Below are positions 26,232-35,255 of a DNA stretch of 64,000 nucleotides, piece after piece. The notes beneath the pieces were generated by a model that was given only the letters and a program-made list of their open reading frames with translations, did no database searches and was not told where the DNA came from. Positions within the stretch are counted from its first letter, which is position 1. Each line of letters starts with the position of its first letter. The DNA comes from Crocinitomicaceae bacterium (lineage in GTDB: Bacteria; Bacteroidota; Bacteroidia; Flavobacteriales_D; Crocinitomicaceae). The stretch spans positions 49,773-113,772 of the forward strand of contig JAQXBM010000030.1 in assembly GCA_029252405.1 (NCBI GenBank), written 5' to 3'. Position numbers and translations under genes: made by a program.

Positions 26232-27437
26232 TAAAACCTTCTGCACCGACTTCCGAACCGCGTCAATCACAGTATCAACCTGATCATTTGTCAAATCGAA
26301 GTAGACGGGCAAGCTGATTTCGTTCGAATATTTCGCGTAGGCTTCAGGATAATCCTCCATTTTGTAACCGCGCTTTTTGTACGCAGTCAACAGTGGTAAA
26401 GGTTGAAAGTGAACATTCACCGACACATCGAATTCAAAAATCTCTTGAATGATAGCATCTCGCTGAGCCTCTGTTATATCTTTGATTCGTAACAAGTACA
26501 AGTGATAACTCGAAGTCTTGTTTTCCGTCTCAAAAGCTGGTTCAATAGCCCAATCGTTCGATTTAAAAGCATCCGCATAGCGATGAAAGATTTCTCTCCT
26601 TCGCGTTAAGTTTTCCTCGTAGCGCTCCAATTCAATCAAACCGATTGCCGCTTGAATATCGGTCATGTTGCACTTAAACCCTGGCTCTTCCACATCGTAT
26701 TTCCAGTTCCCTTTTTTCGTTTTCGCTAAAGCATCTTTACTCTGACCGTGTAGAATTTTCACGCACAGCTGACGATAAATTTCCGCGTGATCAAATCCGT
26801 CAGGAAGGTTAAAACACAAAGCTCCCCCCTCTGCCGTTGTCAAATTCTTGACGGCATGAAAAGAAAAGGAAGAAATGTCTGTAAGTGAGCCCGAACGTTT
26901 TCCATTCATCAACGCCCCAAAGCTGTGAGCAGAATCGCTTAGGACAAGGATTCGCCCCAATTGTTCTTGGAGATCATTTGATGCTTGAAATTGATCTTTT
27001 ATTTCAGCTTCATTTACCAAATCCATCAGCAAATCGTAATCTGCTGGAAATCCAGAAATATCGACCGCCATAATCGCTTTTGTGCGAGGCGTAATTGCTG
27101 CTCGAACTTTCTCCACATTTAAGTTGAAATCGTCTTGATTCAGGTCAACCATTACCGGTTTTGCACCAGAATGCACAATTACATTCGCACTCGCGCAGTA
27201 GGTGTAAGCAGGAATAATGACTTCATCTCCTTCTTTGATTCCCCACCAATCGAGTAAGACTTGCATACCCATTGTCCAAGAGTTTACTGCTACAGTAGCT
27301 TGACAACCACAATATTCAGTAATCTTCTTTTCGAAAAGTTTGGTTCTCGGTCCAGTTGTGATCCAACCAGATTGCAGTGCAGCAGTAACTTCTGCAATAA
27401 CTTTATCATCAATTCTAGGGGGCGAAAAAGGGATCAT
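26226..27437 (-). CDS. DegT/DnrJ/EryC1/StrS-family sugar aminotransferase
   Basis: 403 residues. PLP enzyme that makes amino sugars from nucleotide keto-sugars. Start MIPFSPPRIDDKVIAEV and SGWITTGP are characteristic. The cofactor-binding Asp is in LSDSAHSFGA and the Schiff-base Lys197 is in SFHAVKNLTTAEGGA; C-terminal VNVHFQPLP is also typical. With the SDR epimerase/dehydratase at the other end of the locus it probably provides an amino sugar for the surface glycan. The precise sugar cannot be given. Confidence 0.92.
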   Translation of the reverse strand: MIPFSPPRIDDKVIAEVTAALQSGWITTGPRTKLFEKKITEYCGCQATVAVNSWTMGMQVLLDWWGIKEGDEVIIPAYTYCASANVIVHSGAKPVMVDLNQDDFNLNVEKVRAAITPRTKAIMAVDISGFPADYDLLMDLVNEAEIKDQFQASNDLQEQLGRILVLSDSAHSFGALMNGKRSGSLTDISSFSFHAVKNLTTAEGGALCFNLPDGFDHAEIYRQLCVKILHGQSKDALAKTKKGNWKYDVEEPGFKCNMTDIQAAIGLIELERYEENLTRRREIFHRYADAFKSNDWAIEPAFETENKTSSYHLYLLRIKDITEAQRDAIIQEIFEFDVSVNVHFQPLPLLTAYKKRGYKMEDYPEAYAKYSNEISLPVYFDLTNDQVDTVIDAVRKSVQKVLS

Positions 27438-27473
27438 ATCGATGCAATTCTATGTTGCAGCGAAGTTAATGAA

Positions 27474-28697
27474 TTAGTTTGAGCGAAGTGCATCATAGAA
27501 CTTCTGAGCGATATTATCTCGGTTGAAATTTTCTGAAACATAGTATCGAGCTCTCTCACCCATTTCGATTAGCTCGTCAGGATTTTCAGCCATTTGAATG
27601 AGATTTTCAGCCAAATCATCTACGTTTTCAGGTTCGAAATACTTTCCTGCTTCCGCTTTTTCAATGAAGTGTGTTCGGGCTTCACCATCTACCCCAAGCA
27701 ATAACGGCTTCTTCATTGCCAACGCTTCAAATATTTTGGATGGTATTGCGCCTTGGAAGATGTCCAATTTACGCAAGGGAACGAGTGCTACATCAACCGA
27801 CTTCAGAATACTTGGCATTTGCGATTTTTCAACAGGTGGCATGAAAACGACGTTCTGTAGATTTAACTTCTCCTTCAGAGCTAACAAATCTTCTTTTTCA
27901 GGACCTGCTCCTTGCAAAACGATTTTTACGTTTTTATTCGATTCAACTTTCTTTGCTGCTTCGAGAACAACACTTAACCCCTGAGCGTGCCCGAGAATCC
28001 CTCCGTAGAAAAACACGACGTCGGATGATTTCAAACCTGCTCTTTCCCTAAAATCTCCGGTTTCAATTTTTTCAGGTTCATAGAAGTTCACGTCTACTCC
28101 GTTCGGTAACCAAAAAGTACTAACCGATGGAAAACGCGTGTTGATATTATCGACAATGCCTTGAGTTTGCCCTGTGACTAAATGCGCTCTGTGATAACAT
28201 TTCTTTTCCAAACGATACGCCAATCCAAGTAGCTGTGTATTATTGACAACTCCCATTTTCTCAGCGCTCTCGGGCCATAAATCCGAAACGTTGAAGATCA
28301 TTTTCGCCTTTAATTTCTTTGAGAGTCGCATTGCAGAATACCCTAAAAATAACGGTGGCGATTCAACCATTAGAAAGTCGTAGTTTTTCTTGAGCTTTCG
28401 ACCGCGCCAGTATGATGACCAAACAAAGCTGAAATAATTCAGTAGTCTTGGAAGAATGCTCTTCGATTTCGACACGTAAATCTTCGATCGGTATACCTTG
28501 ACTCCTTCAATCTCCTCCTCTCGAATGGCCCCATCCTTGTATTTTTCAAAGACTTCCATTTTCGGATAATTGGGCATCGCAGTTAACACTTCTACATCAA
28601 CCCCCTCCTTTTTTAGACGCACAGCCAATTCATGCAAACGATTTTGTGGTGCTCCAATTTCTGGTGGATAATATTGAGTTAGAATCAATAACTTCAT
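27474..28697 (-). CDS. Glycosyltransferase family 4 (WbuB/WcaI-like)
   Basis: 407 residues. GT-B fold: N-terminal LILTQYYPPEIGAPQNRLHELAVRL (the WbuB/WcaI type opening), and C-terminal domain with FFYGGILGHAQGLSVVLEAA, VVFMPPVEKSQMPSIL and PSKIFEALAMKKPLLLGV. Family members near this one transfer amino-deoxy sugars such as FucNAc to lipid-linked intermediates. The ATG overlaps the stop of the upstream polymerase gene by 4 bases. Confidence 0.9.
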   Translation of the reverse strand: MKLLILTQYYPPEIGAPQNRLHELAVRLKKEGVDVEVLTAMPNYPKMEVFEKYKDGAIREEEIEGVKVYRSKIYVSKSKSILPRLLNYFSFVWSSYWRGRKLKKNYDFLMVESPPLFLGYSAMRLSKKLKAKMIFNVSDLWPESAEKMGVVNNTQLLGLAYRLEKKCYHRAHLVTGQTQGIVDNINTRFPSVSTFWLPNGVDVNFYEPEKIETGDFRERAGLKSSDVVFFYGGILGHAQGLSVVLEAAKKVESNKNVKIVLQGAGPEKEDLLALKEKLNLQNVVFMPPVEKSQMPSILKSVDVALVPLRKLDIFQGAIPSKIFEALAMKKPLLLGVDGEARTHFIEKAEAGKYFEPENVDDLAENLIQMAENPDELIEMGERARYYVSENFNRDNIAQKFYDALRSN

Positions 28698-29929
28698 TCC
28701 GAGGGCTTCTTTTTTAGTTGATCAAATCGAACAATCGCGATGTAAAATACAAGCATACTTAAGAAAATAACTCCTACTTGTCTTTCCAACATTGATTCAA
28801 ATAGGCACGATACTGAAATACAAATCGCTCCGATAAATAACGCTAAATCACCTGTTCTAAACGAGGCAATAATCAAGGAAATGAACAATACAAACAAGGT
28901 GATGATTCCTAACCACCCGATAGAAATCCCCGTTTGTAAAAATTGCTGGTGCGGATTTAATCTTCTTTCCGCATAACCCGAATAACCGTGTTTGTAGTAT
29001 TCCCTCATCAATAGATCGCTCTCATCTCCCAAACCAACTCCGAAGGGATTCGCAACAATCATATTTGTGGAAACCGTCCAAACAACCAATCGAACTGTAT
29101 TCGATTCAATGTTATTGACGTTGTTTTTGATAAATTGACTGGGTGATTCAGACCAAACACTCATGCTCGTCAAGCTGGCCTCAACATCATTTGAAATCTT
29201 CGGAGACGATTTTAGTCCCAAGAAAAAGATCAATCCGTATAGTGGGAGTGTCAGTAACCATTTCCAATTTCTCGTTTTCAGTGCTTTCCAAATTGGCACT
29301 GCCGTGAAAATTGCTGCGACACAAACGAATGCTCCAAGAGATCTGAGATAGAAAAGGGAAACGACAGTCAAGCCGAGAAATGCCCATTTGCTTATTTTGA
29401 TCAATTTTGAGTTCGATTTATCCATGAAGAGCAGCGCGCATGCGAATAAGAAGATAAGCGCGAGGTAGGAGGCATGCATGTTGACGCCGTAAACATTCGA
29501 TTGAAATGCATCTCCCGAAAATCCGCCTTCTGTAAAAACGGCTCTAAAAAATGAGAACAGCATGGAAATCCCGCTTCCTAGAATAAATCCCCACTTTAAT
29601 CCGAGTCGTGCAGGTTTTAAACCTCTCGACATTAGTATAGCGAGAACTGGAAATATGAGAAATGAAAGTCGTGTTGTCAACTGAAGAATCCCTTGCGATT
29701 TATTTACCACAAAGAGAAAAGAAACCGCGTACAGAACGAAAAGAACGATCATTGGGAAGACGACCTTTTTTAACTTCACCTCCTTCTCACCCTTCCAAAA
29801 AGGAATGGTAGACAAGCCAAACAGCAAAATAAACGGAGGAATCAATTGATCCTTTAGGATTAATGCCATCACCATCAATGCACCAGCAACGATGAGCAAT
29901 TTTTCCTGCCAAGTTCGATCTTTAAACAT
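28694..29929 (-). CDS. O-antigen ligase/polymerase-family membrane protein (copy 1)
   Basis: 411 residues, about 10-12 membrane helices. Most conserved is the periplasmic loop followed by RRLNPHQQFLQTGISIGWLGIITLFVLFI; NPHQQFLQT corresponds to the H-containing motif of the Wzy/WaaL (O-antigen ligase) family. It either polymerises repeat units or joins the glycan to lipid A. A second member is at 31492-32685, so the locus may hold one polymerase and one ligase. Starts within the end of the upstream glycosyltransferase gene (8-base overlap). Confidence 0.85.
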   Translation of the reverse strand: MFKDRTWQEKLLIVAGALMVMALILKDQLIPPFILLFGLSTIPFWKGEKEVKLKKVVFPMIVLFVLYAVSFLFVVNKSQGILQLTTRLSFLIFPVLAILMSRGLKPARLGLKWGFILGSGISMLFSFFRAVFTEGGFSGDAFQSNVYGVNMHASYLALIFLFACALLFMDKSNSKLIKISKWAFLGLTVVSLFYLRSLGAFVCVAAIFTAVPIWKALKTRNWKWLLTLPLYGLIFFLGLKSSPKISNDVEASLTSMSVWSESPSQFIKNNVNNIESNTVRLVVWTVSTNMIVANPFGVGLGDESDLLMREYYKHGYSGYAERRLNPHQQFLQTGISIGWLGIITLFVLFISLIIASFRTGDLALFIGAICISVSCLFESMLERQVGVIFLSMLVFYIAIVRFDQLKKKPSE

Positions 29930-31016
29930 TACGGTATACTTCGATTAGTTTATCTACGCACACTTCGTGTGAAAAGTTATCTTGGACAAATTGACGCGTT
30001 GAAATGCCTGTTTTTGCATCTCTTGAAGCATCTGCAGCATTGATCAATGAATCCGACCATAATTCTGGTGCCCCTTCATCAACAATGATTCCCGTTTCCA
30101 ATGAAGTTACCTCAGGCAATCCTCCAACATTTGAAACCAGAACTGGAACCCCGCATGCCTGAGCTTCTAACGCTGCTACACCAAAACTCTCTCTTCGCGA
30201 TAGTGCCACAAAAACATCCAGCGATTGAAATGCTTCAACCAATGCATCTCCTTCAACACGCCCGTGAAAGGTCACATGATCTTCAATTCCTAAGGACTTT
30301 GCTTGAGCGACGAGTGCTTCCTTCTGACTTCCATCTCCATAAATGTACAATCTCGTTGGAGTAGCTACTTTCGATTGATACTCCGCATAAAGCGATACTA
30401 GACGATCAACACCATAAATTTCCTCCAAGGATTTCACCGTTCCAATTGTCGTCATTTCCATCATTGTTTTCACTTCAGCAAGAACAAAACGATTCATGTC
30501 TACACCAAACGGCGTAATGATCATTTCTCGATCGACGTATTTTTTGGCTTCTTGAGCCATATCTCTTGAGGTGGAACAAACCACTTTTGCGAATTTGACT
30601 GCTTTTTTGAACAGCGCGCGATGAATCGGACTGCGCTTTGGGAATTCGTAAACATCCGACCCCCATAATGAAAGTACCGTTCTGGGATGACCAAGTTGTC
30701 GAGCCAAGGTTCCATAAGACGAAGCATAATGCGCATGAACGATGTCTGGCTCAATTGATTTTGCAAATTTTCTTGCCTCCTTTTGCGCTGAAAAGTAGCT
30801 CAACTTGCCAAATTTACGACTGGATTTAATCTCATCGGCACTAATTCCGTAACATCGATACTCGAAGTTTTCAAGACCATTTGCCCATGATGTGGACTTC
30901 TGACTCAAGGAAAAAAGTGCGATTCTAAACCCACGATTTAACAGGCTTTTGACCCAGCGCTCTGTATGAATAGAGTTGATATCAGCAAGAAACAATATCT
31001 GTTGGGTGTTCGTCAT
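29922..31016 (-). CDS. Glycosyltransferase family 4
   Basis: 364 residues, GT-B fold. The N-terminal domain has ILFLADINSIHTERWVKSL and DIVHAHYASSYGTLARQLG. The C-terminal UDP-sugar site has SRRESFGVAALEAQACGVPVLV, an E-x7-E motif. Adds a sugar to the lipid-linked repeat unit in the cytoplasm. Its start is 67 bases from the opposing small membrane gene at 31084. Confidence 0.9.
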   Translation of the reverse strand: MTNTQQILFLADINSIHTERWVKSLLNRGFRIALFSLSQKSTSWANGLENFEYRCYGISADEIKSSRKFGKLSYFSAQKEARKFAKSIEPDIVHAHYASSYGTLARQLGHPRTVLSLWGSDVYEFPKRSPIHRALFKKAVKFAKVVCSTSRDMAQEAKKYVDREMIITPFGVDMNRFVLAEVKTMMEMTTIGTVKSLEEIYGVDRLVSLYAEYQSKVATPTRLYIYGDGSQKEALVAQAKSLGIEDHVTFHGRVEGDALVEAFQSLDVFVALSRRESFGVAALEAQACGVPVLVSNVGGLPEVTSLETGIIVDEGAPELWSDSLINAADASRDAKTGISTRQFVQDNFSHEVCVDKLIEVYRNV

Positions 31017-31083
31017 TCTTACGACAAAAGTAATTAAACATCCTTTTCAACAGAATTTTCTTCGAAAACTACTATTCTTGTGT

Positions 31084-31554
31084 ATGATTGTGTTTTTTAA
31101 ACGGCATTGGATTTCCCTCTCTCTCTTGATTGTTGCGTCAATTGTTGGGCTTGTACAGTACGACAGAGAAGATCCTATTAACATATCGTTGATCGAATAT
31201 GAGTTCAAATCGTCGGATCAAGATCAACTTCCAGATTTTACACAAGCGGACACCGTATTTAAGTTCGAAGATGTTTTCTGCCGTAATTATATCGGTTCTG
31301 TTGGTGATACGTTGAAAGATGAAGGTATTCGTCGATTTGAATTGAAACTGTACATGCCACGGATGTCAAAAATTGCATTGATAGATATGAGTCGAATTAT
31401 TTTTGATTCGTCTAAGATTCGTGTGATCAAAGATCAATTCATCGAAACTCAAAAAAACAGACAGAAATTATTGTACTGGATCTTGTTCGGATTATTCTTG
31501 GGAATGCTCGCTGAGTTTTTGATTTCCCTGAAGAGAAAACCAAGCACCAATTAA
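31084..31554 (+). CDS. Small two-TM protein encoded antisense within the polysaccharide locus
   Basis: 156 residues from ATG 31084. One membrane helix is near the N-terminus (HWISLSLLIVASIVGLV), followed by a ~100-residue soluble domain (YEFKSSDQDQLPDFTQAD ... FELKLYMPRMSKIALIDM), and a second helix closes the protein (LLYWILFGLFLGMLAEFLISL). This TM-periplasm-TM plan recalls polysaccharide chain-length regulators, but no Wzz motif is seen. A TATTCTTG element lies 4 bases before the ATG. A longer frame to 30976 overlaps the neighbour and is less likely. The 3' end overlaps the convergent polymerase gene by 63 bases. Unknown function. Confidence 0.65.
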   Translation: MIVFFKRHWISLSLLIVASIVGLVQYDREDPINISLIEYEFKSSDQDQLPDFTQADTVFKFEDVFCRNYIGSVGDTLKDEGIRRFELKLYMPRMSKIALIDMSRIIFDSSKIRVIKDQFIETQKNRQKLLYWILFGLFLGMLAEFLISLKRKPSTN

Positions 31555-32685
31555 GGTCATCATCAAAATTCCACACTCGACATTGAGAAAGGTGAAATTT
31601 GTCATTGCGATTCCAAAAATGAAAATGACTATCGCCCAACCGAAGGTTGATTTACGATCTACTTTCCTCACCAGTTGAAGCAGCAAACCTGCAATGACAA
31701 CCCAAATAAGCAGGCCAATTATTCCATATTGGTAACCGATGCTCAAGTATTCTGAATCAAAATAAAAGCCTACACTTGCGAGCGGATCCAGAATGATTCC
31801 GTGACCCAGTAGCAGTTCACGACTTCCACTTTCGAATAAAACTCCGTAATGTTCGACTCGGTTCGTCCATGAATTTGATTGAAACGCTGATCCATTAAAA
31901 ATGGATATCAGGTTCGCAGATCGGAACAAAAACAACCCTGCGAAGAGCGCCAAAATCCCTCCTGGAATTAAGATCATATTTACTTTACGGCTGTTTCTGC
32001 TGAGAACGTACAGTCCTAAAATCGCCAGTACAATGATCATTACTGTCCTCGACTGGGTCAAGAAAATCAAAACAAATGCCAGCAGAATGTACTTCCAATA
32101 TTTCCGTGCTCCCGAGTGCAAAAAGAACAATAAAAACAGACCAAATAAGGCAGCGTTCGTATTTGGATTTCGCATCGTTCCAGATAATCTGAATGCTCCA
32201 AACTCATTGTAGTTGGATAATAATATTTCCAATTTTTGCGTGTATGTCTCGCTCAACATTTTGCCAATCCCAAAAGGGTTAATCATCATCAAAATGTTCA
32301 TTCCAGCTAGCACAAGGAAAGAAAGTATCACTCCATTCTCAAGGTAACTTCGTTTTATTTTGAGTTGACCAATTTCCGCTATTGAAACAAGAATAATCGG
32401 CCATTTCAACCAACGCAAAAGCATCCCGATGGGCCCTGTCCGAATGGTTCCATTTGCTAAAATATCGCTGAGCATTCCCCAAGCCGCGATTGCACCAAAA
32501 GCCAGAATGATCCAACGCCATTTTGGGTTTTTGAAAAAGGTCAAGGCTAAATATATCAGACCAAACGGGAACAAGAGATCATCCAAAAAGAAACGAACAT
32601 GTGCGGGAATGAAAAGTGCTCCAACGAGACTGAGAACAACAAAAAGCAGTGTTAAATAGTGCAATATGCGTTCCCACGTTTTCAT
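31492..32685 (-). CDS. O-antigen ligase/polymerase-family membrane protein (copy 2)
   Basis: 397 residues, ten or more membrane helices. Repeated hydrophobic stretches (ILHYLTLLFVVLSLVGALFI, YILLAFVLIFLTQSRTVMII, GIIGLLIWVVIAGLLLQLV) and the FLTQSRT segment are typical of Wzy/WaaL proteins. Likely polymerase of the repeat unit or lipid-A ligase; it cannot be told which of the two copies does which. The ATG overlaps the stop of the upstream transferase by 4 bases. Confidence 0.82.
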   Translation of the reverse strand: MKTWERILHYLTLLFVVLSLVGALFIPAHVRFFLDDLLFPFGLIYLALTFFKNPKWRWIILAFGAIAAWGMLSDILANGTIRTGPIGMLLRWLKWPIILVSIAEIGQLKIKRSYLENGVILSFLVLAGMNILMMINPFGIGKMLSETYTQKLEILLSNYNEFGAFRLSGTMRNPNTNAALFGLFLLFFLHSGARKYWKYILLAFVLIFLTQSRTVMIIVLAILGLYVLSRNSRKVNMILIPGGILALFAGLFLFRSANLISIFNGSAFQSNSWTNRVEHYGVLFESGSRELLLGHGIILDPLASVGFYFDSEYLSIGYQYGIIGLLIWVVIAGLLLQLVRKVDRKSTFGWAIVIFIFGIAMTNFTFLNVECGILMMTLIGAWFSLQGNQKLSEHSQE

Positions 32686-33776
32686 CCTAGTAGTTGATCA
32701 ATTAGTTCGACAACGTTTGTGAGTTGGTACTTTCTGGAATACTTATCAGCAAAGCCTGCAGGAGGTTTTACATAAGTAGATTGTTTGATCTGTGTTATTG
32801 CTTCAGAAATTGATTCAGCATCATTCTTTGCCCAGAAAACGTTTGGGTACTTCTTCAATTCATCATGGATCGAGCCCTCGTGCAGTTTATCTCCCGACAC
32901 GATCAAAATAGCCCTTTCGCAGCGCACATAATCGAATATCTTTGTAGTTGATTGGAATTCATGCCCGAAGGTTTGAATAATTCCAACATCGCAATTTCCG
33001 ATCACGTCGAGTGCAGTAGGGTAATCAACGAAGCCTTTGGAGTGGACAAAATCACTGTCTAAATCAAGTTGAGATTCATCAGGGCCGATGTAATGTAAGT
33101 TAACTTCGGATTGATTGACTGCTTCCTGAATTGGTGTAGGATCGAAATAAAATTTACCGGCATAGGAGAATGAGACATCCTCACTCATCACAACATCATT
33201 CGGCTCACATTTCACCTTCTCATCGTAACCATTTTGCACAATTACGCTTGGTTTTGAGTCAAACAAGGAGATAATCTTTCCGCAGTATTCGTTGACCGTA
33301 ATCAGCCCGTCTGCAGCAGCATTAAAACGCTTTTCGACAAACTGTTTGATTTTTACTTTTAACCACGAGTTTTTAAACCCTGGATTAATTGCAAAAGGAT
33401 CTCTGTAGTCCAAAATCACTTTGCAACCGTATTTCTTTTTCAGCCAAGGAGTCAATCCAAAATGCATGAAAGGCCCGCCCGTGATGATCACCAAATCGGG
33501 TTGATCCAATGAATTCGATTCTAAATAACTTTGGATGTTTTTTTTCCAAATAATTCCGTCATCAGCAATAATTTTCGTCCAGATTGAACTTCCTGATTTC
33601 GGAACGACATGAATCTTCTCGCCAGCGGCATCCTCTTGACCAGTAATTACTTCAACGTTAGCATTGAGCGCTTCGGGAAATGATCGACACCAATATCCAG
33701 CCCGCATGGCTCCCACCCTTTTGTTTGGAGGAAAGGCGAATGCGATGATCCAGATATTTCGTTTATTCGTTGCCAA
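32682..33776 (-). CDS. Glycosyltransferase (GT-B, family 4-like)
   Basis: 364 residues. N-terminus IWIIAFAFPPNKRVGAMRAGYWCRSFPE resembles GT4 enzymes of the WbuB/WsbD type. The domain DLVIITGGPFMHFGLTPWLKKKYG lines up with the acceptor domain, and VGIIQTFGHEFQSTTKIFDYVRCERAILIV with the nucleotide-sugar site, although the classical E-x7-E is degenerate. Part of the tightly overlapped operon (14-base overlap with the upstream gene). Confidence 0.82.
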   Translation of the reverse strand: MATNKRNIWIIAFAFPPNKRVGAMRAGYWCRSFPEALNANVEVITGQEDAAGEKIHVVPKSGSSIWTKIIADDGIIWKKNIQSYLESNSLDQPDLVIITGGPFMHFGLTPWLKKKYGCKVILDYRDPFAINPGFKNSWLKVKIKQFVEKRFNAAADGLITVNEYCGKIISLFDSKPSVIVQNGYDEKVKCEPNDVVMSEDVSFSYAGKFYFDPTPIQEAVNQSEVNLHYIGPDESQLDLDSDFVHSKGFVDYPTALDVIGNCDVGIIQTFGHEFQSTTKIFDYVRCERAILIVSGDKLHEGSIHDELKKYPNVFWAKNDAESISEAITQIKQSTYVKPPAGFADKYSRKYQLTNVVELIDQLLG

Positions 33777-34692
33777 CTAGTCGCTTAATTCTTTCTAAAA
33801 ATCCCCCTAAAATTACCTCTTCGTTGAATTCATCGCTGATAAATTGGGCGCCTTCAGGGTTCAGAAGATCATCCCCATTTTTCAATTTATTCTCAAAATC
33901 TTCGATTTGGGCAACAAGTTTGTCCTCATCTGGACAGTATTCGCAATTGTCAAATGGGTTTCGGTAAATCACTTGTTTTCCTCTTGCCAGGGATTCTAAA
34001 ATGAAATTCGACAATCCGTCGTGGTCTGTGAATCGGACACAAACGTGTGTTTCGTCATAGATGTCATCCATATTTTTCACCCATCCCAGAGCAGTCATAT
34101 TGGACGGAAGTGGAGCATATTCCTCACCCTTCGTTCCTGCAATTAAAAATAGCACACTAGGTAATTTCTCCGCCATTCTAATGAGCGTGCGCATGCCGTA
34201 AAAATCGGAGCGTTTGCTTGGTATGTAGGATAAAACGGTAAGTTGCTCACCGCCTACTTTCTTCAATTCAAATGATTTCTTGAATGCAGCAAAGTTGACA
34301 ACTTCAGCATCAATTCCAATTTCCTTCAATTCATCTTGAATCCAACCAACCTCGCAGAAATGCGTTGCTTCATCAATGTAGCGCTGCTGAAACTTTCCTT
34401 CTTTAAATGCTTTGGTCGATTTTATAACGTCTGTTCCTACCCAATTCATGATGAGCGGCACCTTATTTTTGAATGCTAAATCGAATACTTTACTCCCAAC
34501 GATTGATCCATTAATGGAAACAATGCAATCTGCTCGTGGGATGTGCCACAAGGCTTTCAACTGATCTGCCTTTCTGTAATACGTGTCCAGATGAACGTAA
34601 GTATTCTCGTGATCGTATTCTGTCAAGGCACTGGCTAAGCGCTCGGCAAATAGTGGAAGTCCAACAATTAATACCCTCATTTTTTTGCCCAA
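33763..34692 (-). CDS. Glycosyltransferase-like protein of the polysaccharide locus
   Basis: 309 residues. RVLIVGLPLFAERLASALTE opens a GT-B-like N-terminal domain. The segments MALGWVKNMDDIYDETHVCVRFTDHDG and LSNFILESLARGKQVIYRNPFDNCEYCP correspond to the sugar-nucleotide domain of GT4/GT1 enzymes. Divergent from the neighbours in sequence, so family membership is less certain. The CEYC pair at the C-terminal third is unusual. ATG overlaps the upstream acyltransferase by 16 bases. Confidence 0.75.
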   Translation of the reverse strand: MGKKMRVLIVGLPLFAERLASALTEYDHENTYVHLDTYYRKADQLKALWHIPRADCIVSINGSIVGSKVFDLAFKNKVPLIMNWVGTDVIKSTKAFKEGKFQQRYIDEATHFCEVGWIQDELKEIGIDAEVVNFAAFKKSFELKKVGGEQLTVLSYIPSKRSDFYGMRTLIRMAEKLPSVLFLIAGTKGEEYAPLPSNMTALGWVKNMDDIYDETHVCVRFTDHDGLSNFILESLARGKQVIYRNPFDNCEYCPDEDKLVAQIEDFENKLKNGDDLLNPEGAQFISDEFNEEVILGGFLERIKRLVGNE

Positions 34693-35255
34693 TTATCGTA
34701 ATTCGTTCTCAATTCAGGATGTGATTCTAAAAACGGCGCATCCATCTCGCGTGTATCTCCAATCACTTTTGCGGGTGTCCCACCAATGATTGAAAAGTCA
34801 GGAAATTCTCCCTTGACCATCGAGTGTGATGCAATAATCGATCCTTTTCCGATTTTCGTTTCGGGCATGATTGTAACGTGCGGTCCAACGAAGGTATATT
34901 TACCAATTTCTACTGTTCCTTTGTTGTAGGCAATTGGATCGGCGGTATTTCTATATTGATCGCCGTATAAACGAATGGCGATATGGCTGCTGTGTGTAAT
35001 AATCGAAACATAGTTCGTAATCTGGCAACCTTCTCGAATTGTGATTCCGTTCGTGGCTTCGATAAAATTAAACTGTCCGATGAAGACATTATCCTCGAGA
35101 TTTAGGCCGTCTTGCCCGACAATGGAAGTTGCACTTCCGATGCGTGTATCTTTTAGCAACTGACCATTCTGAGTATACCCATAAATCATCTGTGGAGCGC
35201 TGTCTTTTGCCGCCCTCAATTTCCGTTTTGCCGAGAAGAAATTTAAGATGCTCAT
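34677..35255 (-). CDS. Left-handed beta-helix acyltransferase (hexapeptide repeat)
   Basis: 192 residues. Repeating hexapeptides (IGSATSIVGQDGLNLEDNVFIGQ, VEIGKYTFVGPHVTIMPETKIGKGSIIA) form the LbH fold, and the catalytic-type His lies in the YVSIITHSSHIAIRL turn. Such enzymes O- or N-acetylate sugars from acetyl-CoA. It probably decorates a repeat-unit sugar or a nucleotide sugar. It overlaps the flippase gene by 4 bases. Confidence 0.88.
   Translation of the reverse strand: MSILNFFSAKRKLRAAKDSAPQMIYGYTQNGQLLKDTRIGSATSIVGQDGLNLEDNVFIGQFNFIEATNGITIREGCQITNYVSIITHSSHIAIRLYGDQYRNTADPIAYNKGTVEIGKYTFVGPHVTIMPETKIGKGSIIASHSMVKGEFPDFSIIGGTPAKVIGDTREMDAPFLESHPELRTNYDNWAKK

Noticed and set aside
30976..31083. 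Longer upstream start for the 31084 gene
   Set aside because: The extension overlaps the divergent glycosyltransferase start and lies upstream of the near-consensus -7 element; ATG 31084 fits better.
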